64,000 bases of DNA from Candidatus Bathyarchaeota archaeon (GCA_003141855.1 PLNS01000015.1:1-64000), one strand, 5' to 3'; shown: positions 7,831 through 16,021, numbered from the stretch's first letter. A program made the numbers and translations. Notes: generated by a model not told the origin, from the letters alone.

Positions 7831-7878
7831 TCTAAGTACCCAGCGTTAGTGCATTTGTGTCAACTAGTTAAAATAAAT

Positions 7879-8199
7879 TTACATGGCAGGCCTATGTGGG
7901 AATAAGCCTTCTATTGACCTGAGCAGCTGGTAGCCAAACAGTATCGCTGCAAAGTAGGTCGGCCACAGAATCACAGGCCAGTTGCCAGGCGTATAATTCC
8001 AAAGCCCCGTGGATACAGCGAAAAACTCCATAAGCGCCAACGAAATCATGCCGCCGAAAGCCAAGAACACCTGCTGTTTAACCTCATGCTTTGCCAGCCA
8101 CTTGCGGCGGACAACCAGCAAAACAGCCCATGCTACCAGAAAAGCAAATAAGAGCACATACCAGTTAGAATTAAAATCAAATATCACATTCATTGTCAA
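7879..8199 (-). CDS. Small multi-helix membrane protein
   Basis: A 106-residue protein with three hydrophobic segments, at about residues 11-30, 46-63 and 73-92. Between the first two is a charged loop (RRKWLAKHEVKQ). The third is preceded by NYTPGNWPVILWPTYF. I do not recognise the family, and no catalytic motif is evident. Confidence 0.6.
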   Translation of the reverse strand: MTMNVIFDFNSNWYVLLFAFLVAWAVLLVVRRKWLAKHEVKQQVFLAFGGMISLALMEFFAVSTGLWNYTPGNWPVILWPTYFAAILFGYQLLRSIEGLFPHRPAM

Positions 8200-8215
8200 T
8201 TATCACCAAACAAAT

Positions 8216-8869
8216 TTAATGAGTTATTGCTTTTCCGTTTCTGTGGGGTTTATGAGTTGACCAGCATTTTTTGCAGTATACTGGTTTGTCGGCTTTGGGT
8301 TTAAAGGGCACTTCACATTCCGTTCCGCATTCGCTGCATACTGCGTTGAATGCTGGTTGCGAGTGAAACTGCTTGAACATCTGGTAGTTTTTTAGGCGCG
8401 GCCACCCAGTCTTGGCGTAACGCAGCATTTCCGGGTTGTCTTTTAGCCAGCGCATCATGTGGAAGAAGCTTTTGCCCCTTTTCTCTTCCCGTTCTGCCAG
8501 CGGTTCGTAGCCTAAGTTGCGGATTTCGTCCAGATAAGCGATTTCCACTAGCCTTTGCGCTTCGCCAATGACGCGTATGCGTTTAACGCGGTCTTCGCCG
8601 TAGACTTTCTGTAGTTCTTCTGCGGCGACGTCGAAGATGCAACCTTGGCAGATGTGGATGGCTTCGTCGGGTTTTAGGTTGAAGCGCGACACAAGTTTAG
8701 ATACGACGCGAGAGGATTCTTGGAGGTACTCTTTTTCGCGGAAGATGTCTTGGTAGAATCTAACGTCGATTAGGTCGTATTTGAATTCGCCTGTTTCTTC
8801 ATGGTAGGCGCCGACTACAACGCCGTAAAGCAAATCGCCGCTGCCAGCGTCGTCAACTATAAGGGTCAA
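8216..8869 (-). CDS. RNase-H-like-fold protein with C-terminal VPFKP zinc ribbon
   Basis: A 217-residue protein. The N-terminus (LIVDDAGSGDLLYGVVVGAY) resembles the first strand and loop of an RNase H-like fold and carries adjacent aspartates. Helices follow (KLVSRFNLKPDEAIHICQG). The C-terminus is a zinc ribbon using C178, C181, C199 and C202, with the phrase VPFKPKADKPVYC. The same ribbon occurs as free small proteins at 23473 and 24725, on the far side of the viral module. Nuclease activity is possible but not shown. Confidence 0.55.
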   Translation of the reverse strand: MTLIVDDAGSGDLLYGVVVGAYHEETGEFKYDLIDVRFYQDIFREKEYLQESSRVVSKLVSRFNLKPDEAIHICQGCIFDVAAEELQKVYGEDRVKRIRVIGEAQRLVEIAYLDEIRNLGYEPLAEREEKRGKSFFHMMRWLKDNPEMLRYAKTGWPRLKNYQMFKQFHSQPAFNAVCSECGTECEVPFKPKADKPVYCKKCWSTHKPHRNGKAITH

Positions 8870-8960
8870 TTAGCTATATTCCCTCTTCTCTTGTCCAACC
8901 AAATACTTCATACAGCTATAAAAACTGTCTTCCTAAAACGGCAATAAAAACTGGGTAAAA

Positions 8961-9128
8961 CTAGATTTTTAGGCGCTTAAGCAAGGCTCTAACCTGAGCT
9001 TCATCGGCTAGGTAGTCTTCCAGCATGGCGTTTGTCAATGCATAGATTTTAAGGTCGTTGAGCACGGCGAGTTTGCGAAGCTCCTTGTGCAAATCCGGTT
9101 TGATTTCAACTACAACTCGCTTGCTCAT
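8961..9128 (-). CDS. Ribbon-helix-helix protein at the end of the viral operon
   Basis: A 55-residue protein starting at the ATG at 9128. The sequence SKRVVVEIKPDLHKELRK is a typical ribbon-helix-helix beta strand and first helix, followed by the second helix ALTNAMLEDYLADE. Such proteins bind DNA as dimers and act as repressors or antitoxins. It starts 9 bases after the tail-hub gene on the same strand, so it is probably the last gene of the viral operon and may regulate it. Confidence 0.65.
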   Translation of the reverse strand: MSKRVVVEIKPDLHKELRKLAVLNDLKIYALTNAMLEDYLADEAQVRALLKRLKI

Positions 9129-9137
9129 GTGTGTGCC

Positions 9138-10730
9138 TCAGTGTTTGGCTGTTTTGTATCGGCTTAAGCGGTCGGTTTTGCTGCGTAGGGCATAAACGTA
9201 GTCTGCAAGCAAAGGCTTTTCCCGCCCCAACTCAAGCGTGGTCTCGAGCACTTGGGTTTTGCCGTCCACGTGGTACTCGGCGCTTAGGACTCGGAAGTCG
9301 GCGTTTATGCCCTCATTTGGCAGAGTGATGCGTATTTTGTCTCCTCCTAGAATGGGTGTGGTGCCATAGTCGATGACGGTGCTTTGAACGGTTAATTTTT
9401 CTGCTGGGTCTTTCAGGTTAGACAGTAGTGCTTTTGCGTGGGATTCGCATTCTATGTCGCTGCAAAGTTCCTCGTTGACTTCAACTAGTTCTCTTAATCC
9501 AGTGTTGTTTTGGCTCACTTGGTCGTCTTGTGTGCTATTGTATTGGTTTCCGCCGAAGAATAAGCCGTCCACCCAAAAGTTTCCCGTGCCAACGCTGTCA
9601 AACCAGCAGGTAACCTGCACCCTGTTGATTTGGTGCCAGTTGAACTGGGTCGGAGTCTGCCATGAATCAGCGTTTGTTGTGCCGACTGGGATTTGGGTTT
9701 GGAACCATTTTTCCGTGCCAACCGTGATTTCATGGGTGGCGGCGTTGTTGTTTGTGTCGTAGAGTGTTATTGTTGTGTTGCCGTTGAAGCTGGCGTCTTG
9801 GCTAAGCCACAAGTTCAGCGTCGGATAAAGGTCGGCGTCTGCTTCTTTGCCGCTGTTTAGGGTTAGTTGGCAGGCGGCGTAGTAGAGGTTTTGGGCAGAA
9901 GTTTTTATGCTGTTTGAGCCTTTAACTTTGAAGGCGCTGTCCAGGCTGATTGTGCCTGAAGTCGCAATCCACGCGCCATCGCTAGGCGCTAAGCTCTCAG
10001 TCCACAGGTCCTTGTCCGCTGGGACACTTTTGTCGGTGGCTCCGTATACCGATATTCTGTTTCGGATTCTGAGGATGTCTTTGGAGTATTCACTGCTCTC
10101 GATTCTCTCGCTAAGGCTTACTTGGCTGGTTTTGCTGTTTTTGGGGAAGAACTCGAATTTTCCGTCTGGAGCGATTCGGAAATCGTAGCCTATGACGCCT
10201 GATTTGTCGGCGCTGCTGGCTATTTCTTGCAGGATATCCATGACGGGTGTGTCGCTGTATTCTAGGCGCGTATACGTGGTATCGGTTGATTCAACCAATT
10301 CGACGCCACCGCGTACATGGCTTAAACCCACATAGTAATCCATGAGGTCTTTGACTATTTCTTCGCCTTTCTTGTTCTCGTAAGTTTTGGTGACAACTCG
10401 GCGAAACAGGCGTTCGCCCCAGCATCGCCCGCTCACCGTGAGGTAACTCTCCAAGGGTGATGATTGGTACTTGACGCTTTCCACCCGGCACGTTAAAAGT
10501 AGGGGACAGTTTGCGCCTCTGCCAACGCTTATGCCGCCGTCCAAGCCCACCACTATTGGGTATGTGCCGTTTGGGCTGTATTTGCCGTTCCAATTCTGCA
10601 GGACCACTTCAAAGCTGCTGACTTCTTTGGTGCAGCCAAAATGCACGTTCAACTCGATTACGTCGCCTTGCGGCGGAGTAACTGTGCCAAAGACTATGGC
10701 TACGGATGGCGTGGAAACACTCAAGTTCAC
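9138..10730 (-). CDS. Tail hub/baseplate protein with inserted beta-sandwich domain
   Basis: A 530-residue protein. The first about 230 residues and the last about 110 residues together look like the phage tail-hub fold (VHFGCTKEVSSFEVVLQN early; GGDKIRITLPNEGINADFRV late). Between them, residues about 240-400 form a beta-sandwich resembling carbohydrate-binding modules (SNSIKTSAQNLYYAACQL, then INRVQVTCWFDSVGTGNFWVD). The hub closes the tail tip and the insert probably faces outward and may bind the cell surface. It overlaps the tape-measure gene by 4 bases. Family call is from layout and gene order. Confidence 0.6.
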   Translation of the reverse strand: MNLSVSTPSVAIVFGTVTPPQGDVIELNVHFGCTKEVSSFEVVLQNWNGKYSPNGTYPIVVGLDGGISVGRGANCPLLLTCRVESVKYQSSPLESYLTVSGRCWGERLFRRVVTKTYENKKGEEIVKDLMDYYVGLSHVRGGVELVESTDTTYTRLEYSDTPVMDILQEIASSADKSGVIGYDFRIAPDGKFEFFPKNSKTSQVSLSERIESSEYSKDILRIRNRISVYGATDKSVPADKDLWTESLAPSDGAWIATSGTISLDSAFKVKGSNSIKTSAQNLYYAACQLTLNSGKEADADLYPTLNLWLSQDASFNGNTTITLYDTNNNAATHEITVGTEKWFQTQIPVGTTNADSWQTPTQFNWHQINRVQVTCWFDSVGTGNFWVDGLFFGGNQYNSTQDDQVSQNNTGLRELVEVNEELCSDIECESHAKALLSNLKDPAEKLTVQSTVIDYGTTPILGGDKIRITLPNEGINADFRVLSAEYHVDGKTQVLETTLELGREKPLLADYVYALRSKTDRLSRYKTAKH

Positions 10731-11269
10731 TCGACTCCGCGGCGGTATAACTCGTCTTCGCCAGCACGGGTGACGCTTCGGCTTCGCGTGGGTGTTTCAG
10801 CGGTGGAAGCGTTGAAGCTTTGAACGCTTGCAGTTGCCGAGTTCATGCTGTTGGCAAATCCGTACATGGCAGCGGCTGCAGCGACAATCACGGCAATCCC
10901 CACACCCGTTAAGGCAAGAAAAGTTGCGAAGCTGATGTTTAAGCTGTTTTGAACCACAGTGGCAAACGCTGTGGCGGCAGCATAAACCTTCTGAGCTACA
11001 GCAACGCCGGCGCTTGTACGCATGAACATGCCCATCACTGAAACCACCATCATACCACTCGTGAAAACACGCGTCTGCGAATCATTGAGCAAACCGAACT
11101 GGTTGGCGATGTATCCGATGGCTGTTCCAGCAGCGCCGATGCCAGCGATTGCAGCACCCAGACTCCTAACTTTGGTAGCTAAGCTTTCAGCGTCGGTTTG
11201 TATTCTGTTGAATTCGGCGCTCGCATGGTTCACGGCCCGGATGGTGACGGCTATTTCGCGGAAGCTCAC
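10727..11269 (-). CDS. Short tape-measure-like protein
   Basis: A 180-residue protein between the gp10-like and hub genes. It has an amphipathic N-terminal helix (RAVNHASAEFNRIQTDAESL), then Ala/Gly/Val-rich hydrophobic helices at about residues 36-60, 68-90 and 107-140, typical of tape-measure proteins. It overlaps its neighbours by 4 bases on each side. At the usual rule of about 0.15 nm per residue, 180 residues would set a tail of only about 27 nm, far shorter than most siphoviruses. It may instead be only a tape-measure-like inner tail protein. Confidence 0.5.
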   Translation of the reverse strand: MSFREIAVTIRAVNHASAEFNRIQTDAESLATKVRSLGAAIAGIGAAGTAIGYIANQFGLLNDSQTRVFTSGMMVVSVMGMFMRTSAGVAVAQKVYAAATAFATVVQNSLNISFATFLALTGVGIAVIVAAAAAMYGFANSMNSATASVQSFNASTAETPTRSRSVTRAGEDELYRRGVE

Positions 11270-11634
11270 AGTTGCGCCTCCCCTTTAGCCAAATCCAACG
11301 CTTCCAGCAAAACACGCTCAAGGCTCGGCAAATAGGCTTCAACGGCTGGAGTCAAGTACGGTTTTGCCCTTGCGTACCGTGTGCCAAACTCGACCGCGGC
11401 AGCGTAAGTAGCTTCTGCGCCAACCTCAATCTGCCACCCCTGACTTTTAGCAAAAATAGTGCTTTGCAAATAACCCGTTCGAACAGGCACCAACCGTTCA
11501 GCATCAGCCTTGACGCTTTCAGCCCACTCTAAAAGCTGCTCCTGCACGCGGTTTTGCATTGCTGTATCAAAACGGTTCAGCGCCTGCAAGAATTCCTCTG
11601 CGCCAGCAAGGTCAAGATTAATGGATACGCTCAT
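11266..11634 (-). CDS. HK97 gp10-like tail completion protein
   Basis: A 122-residue protein matching the HK97-gp10 pattern: an N-terminal helix (LAGAEEFLQALNRFDTAMQN), then ADAERLVPVRTGYLQSTI, strands ending in AAAVEFGTRYARAKPYLTPA, and a C-terminal helix. The VPVRTGYLQ and VEFGT/KPYLTPA phrases are diagnostic for the family. Gp10-like proteins act at the head-tail junction. The gene overlaps the end of the frameshifted chaperone frame by 17 bases. In most siphophages it lies before the tail-tube gene, so its place after the chaperones is unusual. Confidence 0.8.
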   Translation of the reverse strand: MSVSINLDLAGAEEFLQALNRFDTAMQNRVQEQLLEWAESVKADAERLVPVRTGYLQSTIFAKSQGWQIEVGAEATYAAAVEFGTRYARAKPYLTPAVEAYLPSLERVLLEALDLAKGEAQL

Positions 11635-12159
11635 GTTTTTTTGCCTCTTTTTCTGCTTTTTGTTTTTCTTCCTCTGTTTGGCGGTCTATTTCGTTGAGGA
11701 TGACGGTGTACTGGTGGATGGTTCTGGCGGGTTGGTTGGCGAGTTGGGTTGGGGTCCAGCCGAATTCTTTGCAGAGTCGGAAGTCGGTGATGGCTGGGTG
11801 GGGTTTTTGGCGTCGGATGGCTCGGATAAAAAAGCGGTTTCCTCCCTTGTCAACGCGCATAAACTGTTCACTACTTGGGAAAACAATTCGCCGAATGGGA
11901 TTGGGACGCCGTTTTCTTCGCCAAGCAACCTCTCAAGCGTTACTGGGCTACTTTGCGGCTGTTCTTTAAGCGAAGCCCAAATCGATTCAGCTTGGATGGC
12001 TATAAAATCGCTGCTCTGCACTTGTCCTGAGATGGGGTGGTATTTGGTGTGTTTTTGGATGATGCGGCTGCGTTTTGCCCAGGTGATTTCTTGGAAAACG
12101 TACTTGCCAGCGTATTCAGCGCCGTATTCGTCGCCTATGTTTATGGTTTGTTTGCGCAT
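11618..12159 (-). CDS. G-T tail-assembly chaperone fusion made by -1 frameshift
   Basis: Reading from the ATG at 12159 to the slippery TTA codon at 11829-11827 gives 111 codons. A -1 shift then continues from ATC into a 69-residue domain (LCKEFGWTPTQLANQP, TIHQYTVILNEIDRQ, charged C-terminus) ending at 11618, about 180 residues in all. The T-like domain has no independent ribosome site of note and starts in overlap with the G frame, as in lambda gpG/gpGT. Such fusions bridge the tail tube and tape measure during assembly and are not in the finished tail. Position between tail tube and tape measure fits. Confidence 0.75.
11686..12159 (-). CDS. Tail-assembly chaperone G-like protein
   Basis: A 157-residue protein, the non-shifted product. 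Residues 1-110 are the folded part (VFQEITWAKRSRIIQKHTKY, IAIQAESIWASLKE). The last about 45 residues are low-complexity Pro/Ser/Thr/Asn, as expected for a tail forced by overlap with a conserved frame. It starts 11 bases after the tail-tube stop. The same message also makes the longer G-T fusion by frameshifting at 11827-11833. Confidence 0.7.
   Translation of the reverse strand: MRKQTINIGDEYGAEYAGKYVFQEITWAKRSRIIQKHTKYHPISGQVQSSDFIAIQAESIWASLKEQPQSSPVTLERLLGEENGVPIPFGELFSQVVNSLCALTREETAFLSEPSDAKNPTQPSPTSDSAKNSAGPQPNSPTNPPEPSTSTPSSSTK
11827..11833 (-). promoter_or_regulatory. -1 ribosomal frameshift site, U UUU UUA
   Basis: On the minus strand the sequence is GCT TTT TTA TCC in the G frame, which contains the canonical X XXY YYZ heptamer T TTT TTA. 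Slipping back one base gives TTT TTT and next codon ATC, entering the T-like frame exactly. Both frames stay open around it, and the downstream frame encodes the conserved domain. Confidence 0.75.
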
Positions 12160-12170
12160 GCCATTTCACC

Positions 12171-13028
12171 TTAGCTGATGGTTACTGTTTTGGCAACGAA
12201 GGTTGCTTTGAGGCTGACGAGTTCTTCTATTTGTGTTGGTGTCGAGGCGTTTTCCCATTTGCAGTCGCTGAAGGTTGCTTTGTTTGCGCCACCTAAACCG
12301 AATTCCAAATCGAATTCGGTGTCGTTTATGATGTCGTCGAATTCTTCTTTGCTTTCAAACTCAAAAACCACTTCGCCAGTTAAGTCTCGGTGGCGGTTGG
12401 GCAGGTACTTGAGTACGTTGCCGTTGGAACTGCGGATAACTGGAACTTGTTTGAGGTTGTTGTCTATGTTGAATTTCCAGTCGGTTACGCGTTCGAGGGT
12501 TGTAGTGTTTTTCTTGATGTAGCTGTCGTAGAAGGGGACCGCTCCCGAGTAGTCAGAGTAGGCGGCGCCCGTGAGTTTTGCTGTTCCAACCGTCAAATCC
12601 TGGCTTAGAATTTCCACGTTCGCTTTCACTACGTCTTCGATGCTGCATTCAACCGTTGCGCTCTGGAACTTGCAGCCGCTGTAGAGCAGCGAGATAATGT
12701 CGGTTGCCGCTGTGAAGGCTCCTTTGTAGTAGAGCACTTGAACGCTCAGCGATTTAGCTAATTCCACCTTGGCATACTGAAGAAAACTTATGGGGGCATC
12801 GCTTGGCAGGGGAAACGCGATTTTTAGGCTTGGGGCTCGTAGGCCTTTTTTTATGGCTTGCAGGTCAACGGAGCCTACTCCGCGAAGCTTGATGTTGTTG
12901 GGGTTGATTTGGGGCTCAACGCTTTCGGCTGGAACACCCAGCATCGGGGGGTTTGACGGGGTTTGTCCAAAGGTTGATTCTTCGATGTAGTAGATTTTGC
13001 TTTCATGGGAACCATATGTTTGAACCAT
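12171..13028 (-). CDS. Tail tube protein
   Basis: A 285-residue protein. The start (GSHESKIYYIEESTFGQTP) and the strand-rich body fit phage tail-tube proteins: a series of beta strands, a central helix, and a C-terminal half reading TGEVVFEFESKEEFDDIIND and EELVSLKATFVAKTVTIS. It lies between the tail-terminator and chaperone genes, the expected place. The tube is a stack of these rings through which DNA passes. Confidence 0.75.
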   Translation of the reverse strand: MVQTYGSHESKIYYIEESTFGQTPSNPPMLGVPAESVEPQINPNNIKLRGVGSVDLQAIKKGLRAPSLKIAFPLPSDAPISFLQYAKVELAKSLSVQVLYYKGAFTAATDIISLLYSGCKFQSATVECSIEDVVKANVEILSQDLTVGTAKLTGAAYSDYSGAVPFYDSYIKKNTTTLERVTDWKFNIDNNLKQVPVIRSSNGNVLKYLPNRHRDLTGEVVFEFESKEEFDDIINDTEFDLEFGLGGANKATFSDCKWENASTPTQIEELVSLKATFVAKTVTIS

Positions 13029-13034
13029 TTTTTT

Positions 13035-14006
13035 TTACACTCCAATGTTCTCGATGAACCATGATTTGAGGACGAGTTCGGTTCGGTAAATGAAGGGTTT
13101 CACGTCGACGCGGTCTAGGTTGCGGTAGCTTGCGATGTCGCAGTAAGTGATTCCGTTTACCGTGACCATGCATGACGCGTAATCGCATTGCAAAACCGCA
13201 GGCGTGACGTCGTCGCTGGGGCTGGAAGTTCTGGCAAGGAACCACACGTACCCTTCAGTGTCAATGTAATCTGGCAAGTTGGCAAGCAGCGTTAACGTTA
13301 ATGCCTCGTCACCTGCGCCAGCTTGGTTACTCTGGGCATTCTGCCATGTGCCCAAAGTGCGGTTCCAAACTTTGACGGTGACGCCGTTGCTGCTTGGCGC
13401 TGTGCCGTAACCCTCAAAACCCAAAACCACCCGATTAACCGCGTTTTTTCGGCTTTCGACTTTGAATCGGAACAGCAAAACCGCATACCCTCCGCTCTCG
13501 CTAATGTTTACTTGGCAGCGGTTGTCGTCACTGTACCATAACTTCTGGTAATCAACGTCGGACAATTCAGCCCAGTCGGCACTAGGCGCTGCTTCACTAC
13601 CGCTGCTAAATGCCCTGCAGCCCTGCCCGCTTGAGCCTGCGCCGACAAAATCGTAGAGTGTCTCGTTTGGTTTGCTGCGGTTCTGCCGAATTATGCGGTT
13701 GACTTCTTCCACGATTTTGCCACGCATGGATTTGCCACTTTCGCTGGCGTTGGGCATGTCGGTTGTCCAAACATTAACTCTAATAGCCGACATTCTGCGT
13801 CGGATTTTACCCGTTAACTCTATTTTCTGGTCAGCGCATTCGGCTAAGCCCACCGTTACCTGTCCGTCACCGCTTTTGAAGGCGTCATTGTTTAGCCATT
13901 CGCCCGACACATTAACCGACGCTAAAGCGCCGCTGTCCTTGGCTACGCGCATTTTGGTCCTAAGCAGTCGCGCCACTGTGACGACTGGGTCTTCTGTTTC
14001 GCTCAT
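13035..14006 (-). CDS. Tail-terminator-like neck protein with inserted beta-sandwich
   Basis: A 323-residue protein. The first about 115 residues resemble tail-terminator/neck proteins (VVTVARLLRTKMRV, ALASVNVSGEWL, then IRVNVWTTDMP and the helix KIVEEVNRIIRQNR). The end (RTELVLKSWFIENIG) fits the last strand of the same fold. Residues about 125-290 form a separate beta-sandwich (NISESGGYAVLLFRFKVES, VTVKVWNRTLGTWQNAQS) that looks like a carbohydrate-binding or Ig-like insert. Its stop neighbours the tail-tube start, and it begins where the neck/barrel gene ends. Assignment is from order and fold impression. Confidence 0.55.
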   Translation of the reverse strand: MSETEDPVVTVARLLRTKMRVAKDSGALASVNVSGEWLNNDAFKSGDGQVTVGLAECADQKIELTGKIRRRMSAIRVNVWTTDMPNASESGKSMRGKIVEEVNRIIRQNRSKPNETLYDFVGAGSSGQGCRAFSSGSEAAPSADWAELSDVDYQKLWYSDDNRCQVNISESGGYAVLLFRFKVESRKNAVNRVVLGFEGYGTAPSSNGVTVKVWNRTLGTWQNAQSNQAGAGDEALTLTLLANLPDYIDTEGYVWFLARTSSPSDDVTPAVLQCDYASCMVTVNGITYCDIASYRNLDRVDVKPFIYRTELVLKSWFIENIGV

Positions 14007-15421
14007 CAGCTCTGCATCCTCCTAAGGGTGGCTTTGCGGAAAGCAACCTCGTCTTTGAAGGTGAAGTCTTGGATGCTCGTCACTTCGTAGTCGATGCCGC
14101 TTCGGCATACCTTGTCATGTCGGCGAATCGGTGCAAAAACGTGCAGTACCAAGTAATCGTTTACTATGTATCCTGGCTCAAGAAGGAGTTCCTCCGCTTT
14201 CCCCGATAAAACGATGGCTTTTAGGTCTACGCCTTCGCCGTAAGCTGAGGCTTCGCCCGTTTGGGTTATCTGGTAGAGCGTTAAGTTCTCGCCTTTGCTG
14301 TTTAGGACCTGCGTGAAGCGGGTAAGCGGCGCCTCAAACCCCACAAGCATCTGCCCCAGCCAGCAAACCGTTGCCATCGCCTGCTTGTTCTCGACGGGAG
14401 CGTAGTTTGCGTGTTTGGGTCCCCAAAACATGAACTCGTCCGAGTGCTTGTTGATGGTTTTTGCGCTAAAATCGCAGGCTGGCTTGTCGTGGTGTCGGCG
14501 GATTTTGGCTAAAATACCTGCAGCAACCGCATCGTAATAGTCGCATGCGAGCGCTTTGGCTTTGACGTTGATGTATCCTGCCCAGCAAACCCCCGGGTTA
14601 TAAGCGGGGTACTGCGGGGAAGCGCCGATGGCGTTGATGGCTTGGTAGGTGTTTCGAACTGTGTTGCTGTAGCCTTCGTATTCGTAGAGTCCGATTAGCG
14701 CGTAAGCTATCGAATCATCGTATATGGTGTCGTCTGCTAAGCCGACGCGGTGCCAGGCTCCGTCGCCGCTGGGCAAGGGGTCGAAAAACAGGTTTAAGCC
14801 CTCGATCCCTGGGCGGTAAAAGTTAACAGCGTCCTGAATGATGGTTTGGTACTTGGTTTTGTTGGCGGGGTCTGATTCACAGAGCATTCCAAGCGCAATT
14901 AGGCTGTAGAGGGATTCAACATCCATCTGCTGCTGCCACGCGTCGGCAGTGTCGAGAGCTCTTGCGAAACCGCCATAATAGCGGTCGTGAACTCCCAGTA
15001 CGCTGGGTTTTTGCTGCATGTTGAAGAGGAACGTGCCTGCGGCCAGTTTGGCGCTGTTGAAGTAGTCCACGTTGGAGGTTAACTCGTAGGCTTTCAACAG
15101 GGCAGGCACCGTGCGTCCGACGTCCACGCCATAGCAAGCTGAACTGTTCTCGACGCTGACAAATCCGCCGCACGCTTGCTTGTTGCTGTCTGTGATTTGC
15201 TGGGTTAGTATCCAATCGGCAAGCTCCACGATTTTAGATTCAATTTCGTCACTTCGGTCGTCGAACTGGGCGTCGAAGTAGGCTTCGTAGAGAAAATCCA
15301 CGGCAAACCCAGCGGCAAACGCAGCCTTTCCCCACGTCAAATCGGGTCCTGACTGGGGCGTAACGTAGAGGTATGGCGCGTAATCCATGACAAACTGATA
15401 GTAGACTTCAGGAACTGGCAA
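14006..15421 (-). CDS. Neck protein: alpha/alpha-barrel glycosidase-like domain fused to head-closure domain
   Basis: A 471-residue protein in two parts. Residues 25-350 form repeated helix pairs like the alpha/alpha toroid of six-hairpin glycosidases and epimerases (VGRTVPALLKAYELTSNVDY, DVESLYSLIALGML, YDDSIAYALIGLYEYEG). Residues about 365-471 look like a viral head-closure domain (FTQVLNSKGENLTLYQIT, YIVNDYLVLHVFAPIRRHDK). It lies between the connector and tail-terminator genes, where head-closure genes sit. The barrel may cut or bind cell-surface glycans, or be purely structural. Catalytic acids cannot be assigned by eye. Confidence 0.6.
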   Translation of the reverse strand: MPVPEVYYQFVMDYAPYLYVTPQSGPDLTWGKAAFAAGFAVDFLYEAYFDAQFDDRSDEIESKIVELADWILTQQITDSNKQACGGFVSVENSSACYGVDVGRTVPALLKAYELTSNVDYFNSAKLAAGTFLFNMQQKPSVLGVHDRYYGGFARALDTADAWQQQMDVESLYSLIALGMLCESDPANKTKYQTIIQDAVNFYRPGIEGLNLFFDPLPSGDGAWHRVGLADDTIYDDSIAYALIGLYEYEGYSNTVRNTYQAINAIGASPQYPAYNPGVCWAGYINVKAKALACDYYDAVAAGILAKIRRHHDKPACDFSAKTINKHSDEFMFWGPKHANYAPVENKQAMATVCWLGQMLVGFEAPLTRFTQVLNSKGENLTLYQITQTGEASAYGEGVDLKAIVLSGKAEELLLEPGYIVNDYLVLHVFAPIRRHDKVCRSGIDYEVTSIQDFTFKDEVAFRKATLRRMQS

Positions 15422-15424
15422 GGC

Positions 15425-15778
15425 TTATGCACTCCGCAGGATGGGTTTTTTGAGGCTGCCAAGGATGCGTTCAAGCTCCTGCTGAAAAACAACCAGCGGC
15501 GGAGCCCTGTCGGCTAAGGTGACGTTTTGGTCGCCGACGCTGAAGTTTAAGCCAACCGCGGATCCGCCCGTCAAATAGCAGATGGCGTAGACGGCTGAGA
15601 GCACGGTTACGAATTCTTTCTCCGCCTCCGAACAATTGTCAGGGTTAATTTGTTTGTTGAGTTCGAGCGATAATGTGGTTGCTGCTCGGTTAATCATTTT
15701 TTGTAGTTTATCGTCTGGAATGTCGGCGCAGTTAACATTGATTGTGTCTCGCACGTCGCTTAGTGATGTATTTGCCAA
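15425..15778 (-). CDS. Head-tail connector (gp6-like) protein
   Basis: A 117-residue, mostly helical protein (LSDVRDTINVNCADIPDDKL, MINRAATTLSLELNK, then a long helix EAEKEFVTVLSAVYAICYL). The size, helical make-up and place just before the neck gene match gp6-like connectors, which form the ring under the portal. Residues 70-85 (GSAVGLNFSVGDQNV) are typical of the family's loop. The stop lies 3 bases before the neck gene. Confidence 0.65.
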   Translation of the reverse strand: MANTSLSDVRDTINVNCADIPDDKLQKMINRAATTLSLELNKQINPDNCSEAEKEFVTVLSAVYAICYLTGGSAVGLNFSVGDQNVTLADRAPPLVVFQQELERILGSLKKPILRSA

Positions 15779-16021
15779 ATTGAGTCATCCTCAAGTCAAA
15801 AAAAGGTGAAGGCGTCTAATTTAAAGAATTTTGGCGTTAAAAGGGCATAAAACAGAATATTTTTAACAAAAAGACATTTTTCAGTTTCCTTTTTTTGAAA
15901 GTAATGTTGTATAATCATTATTGAAAAAACGTTTGACTGGACTCATTCATCCTAGGAGGGCATCCAAAAAGATTTCGAAAAGACCCTCCAATACGCGTTA
16001 TGTAAGGTAAAATACAACAGC
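15779..16021. promoter_or_regulatory. Gap inside the viral module, likely promoter and hairpin
   Basis: This is the only sizeable gap (243 bases) in the module. It is AT-rich and holds a TATA-like TTATAC on the minus strand near 15908-15914. A GGAGGG/CCCTCC inverted repeat lies at 15955-15960 and 15984-15989, with a 23-base loop. It probably separates two transcription units: capsid plus fibre to its right, neck and tail to its left. Confidence 0.4.

Noticed and set aside
8870-8960. Attachment site at the left end of the viral module
   Set aside because: I compared this gap with 23030-23158 and found no shared direct repeat of convincing length, and no tRNA at either end.
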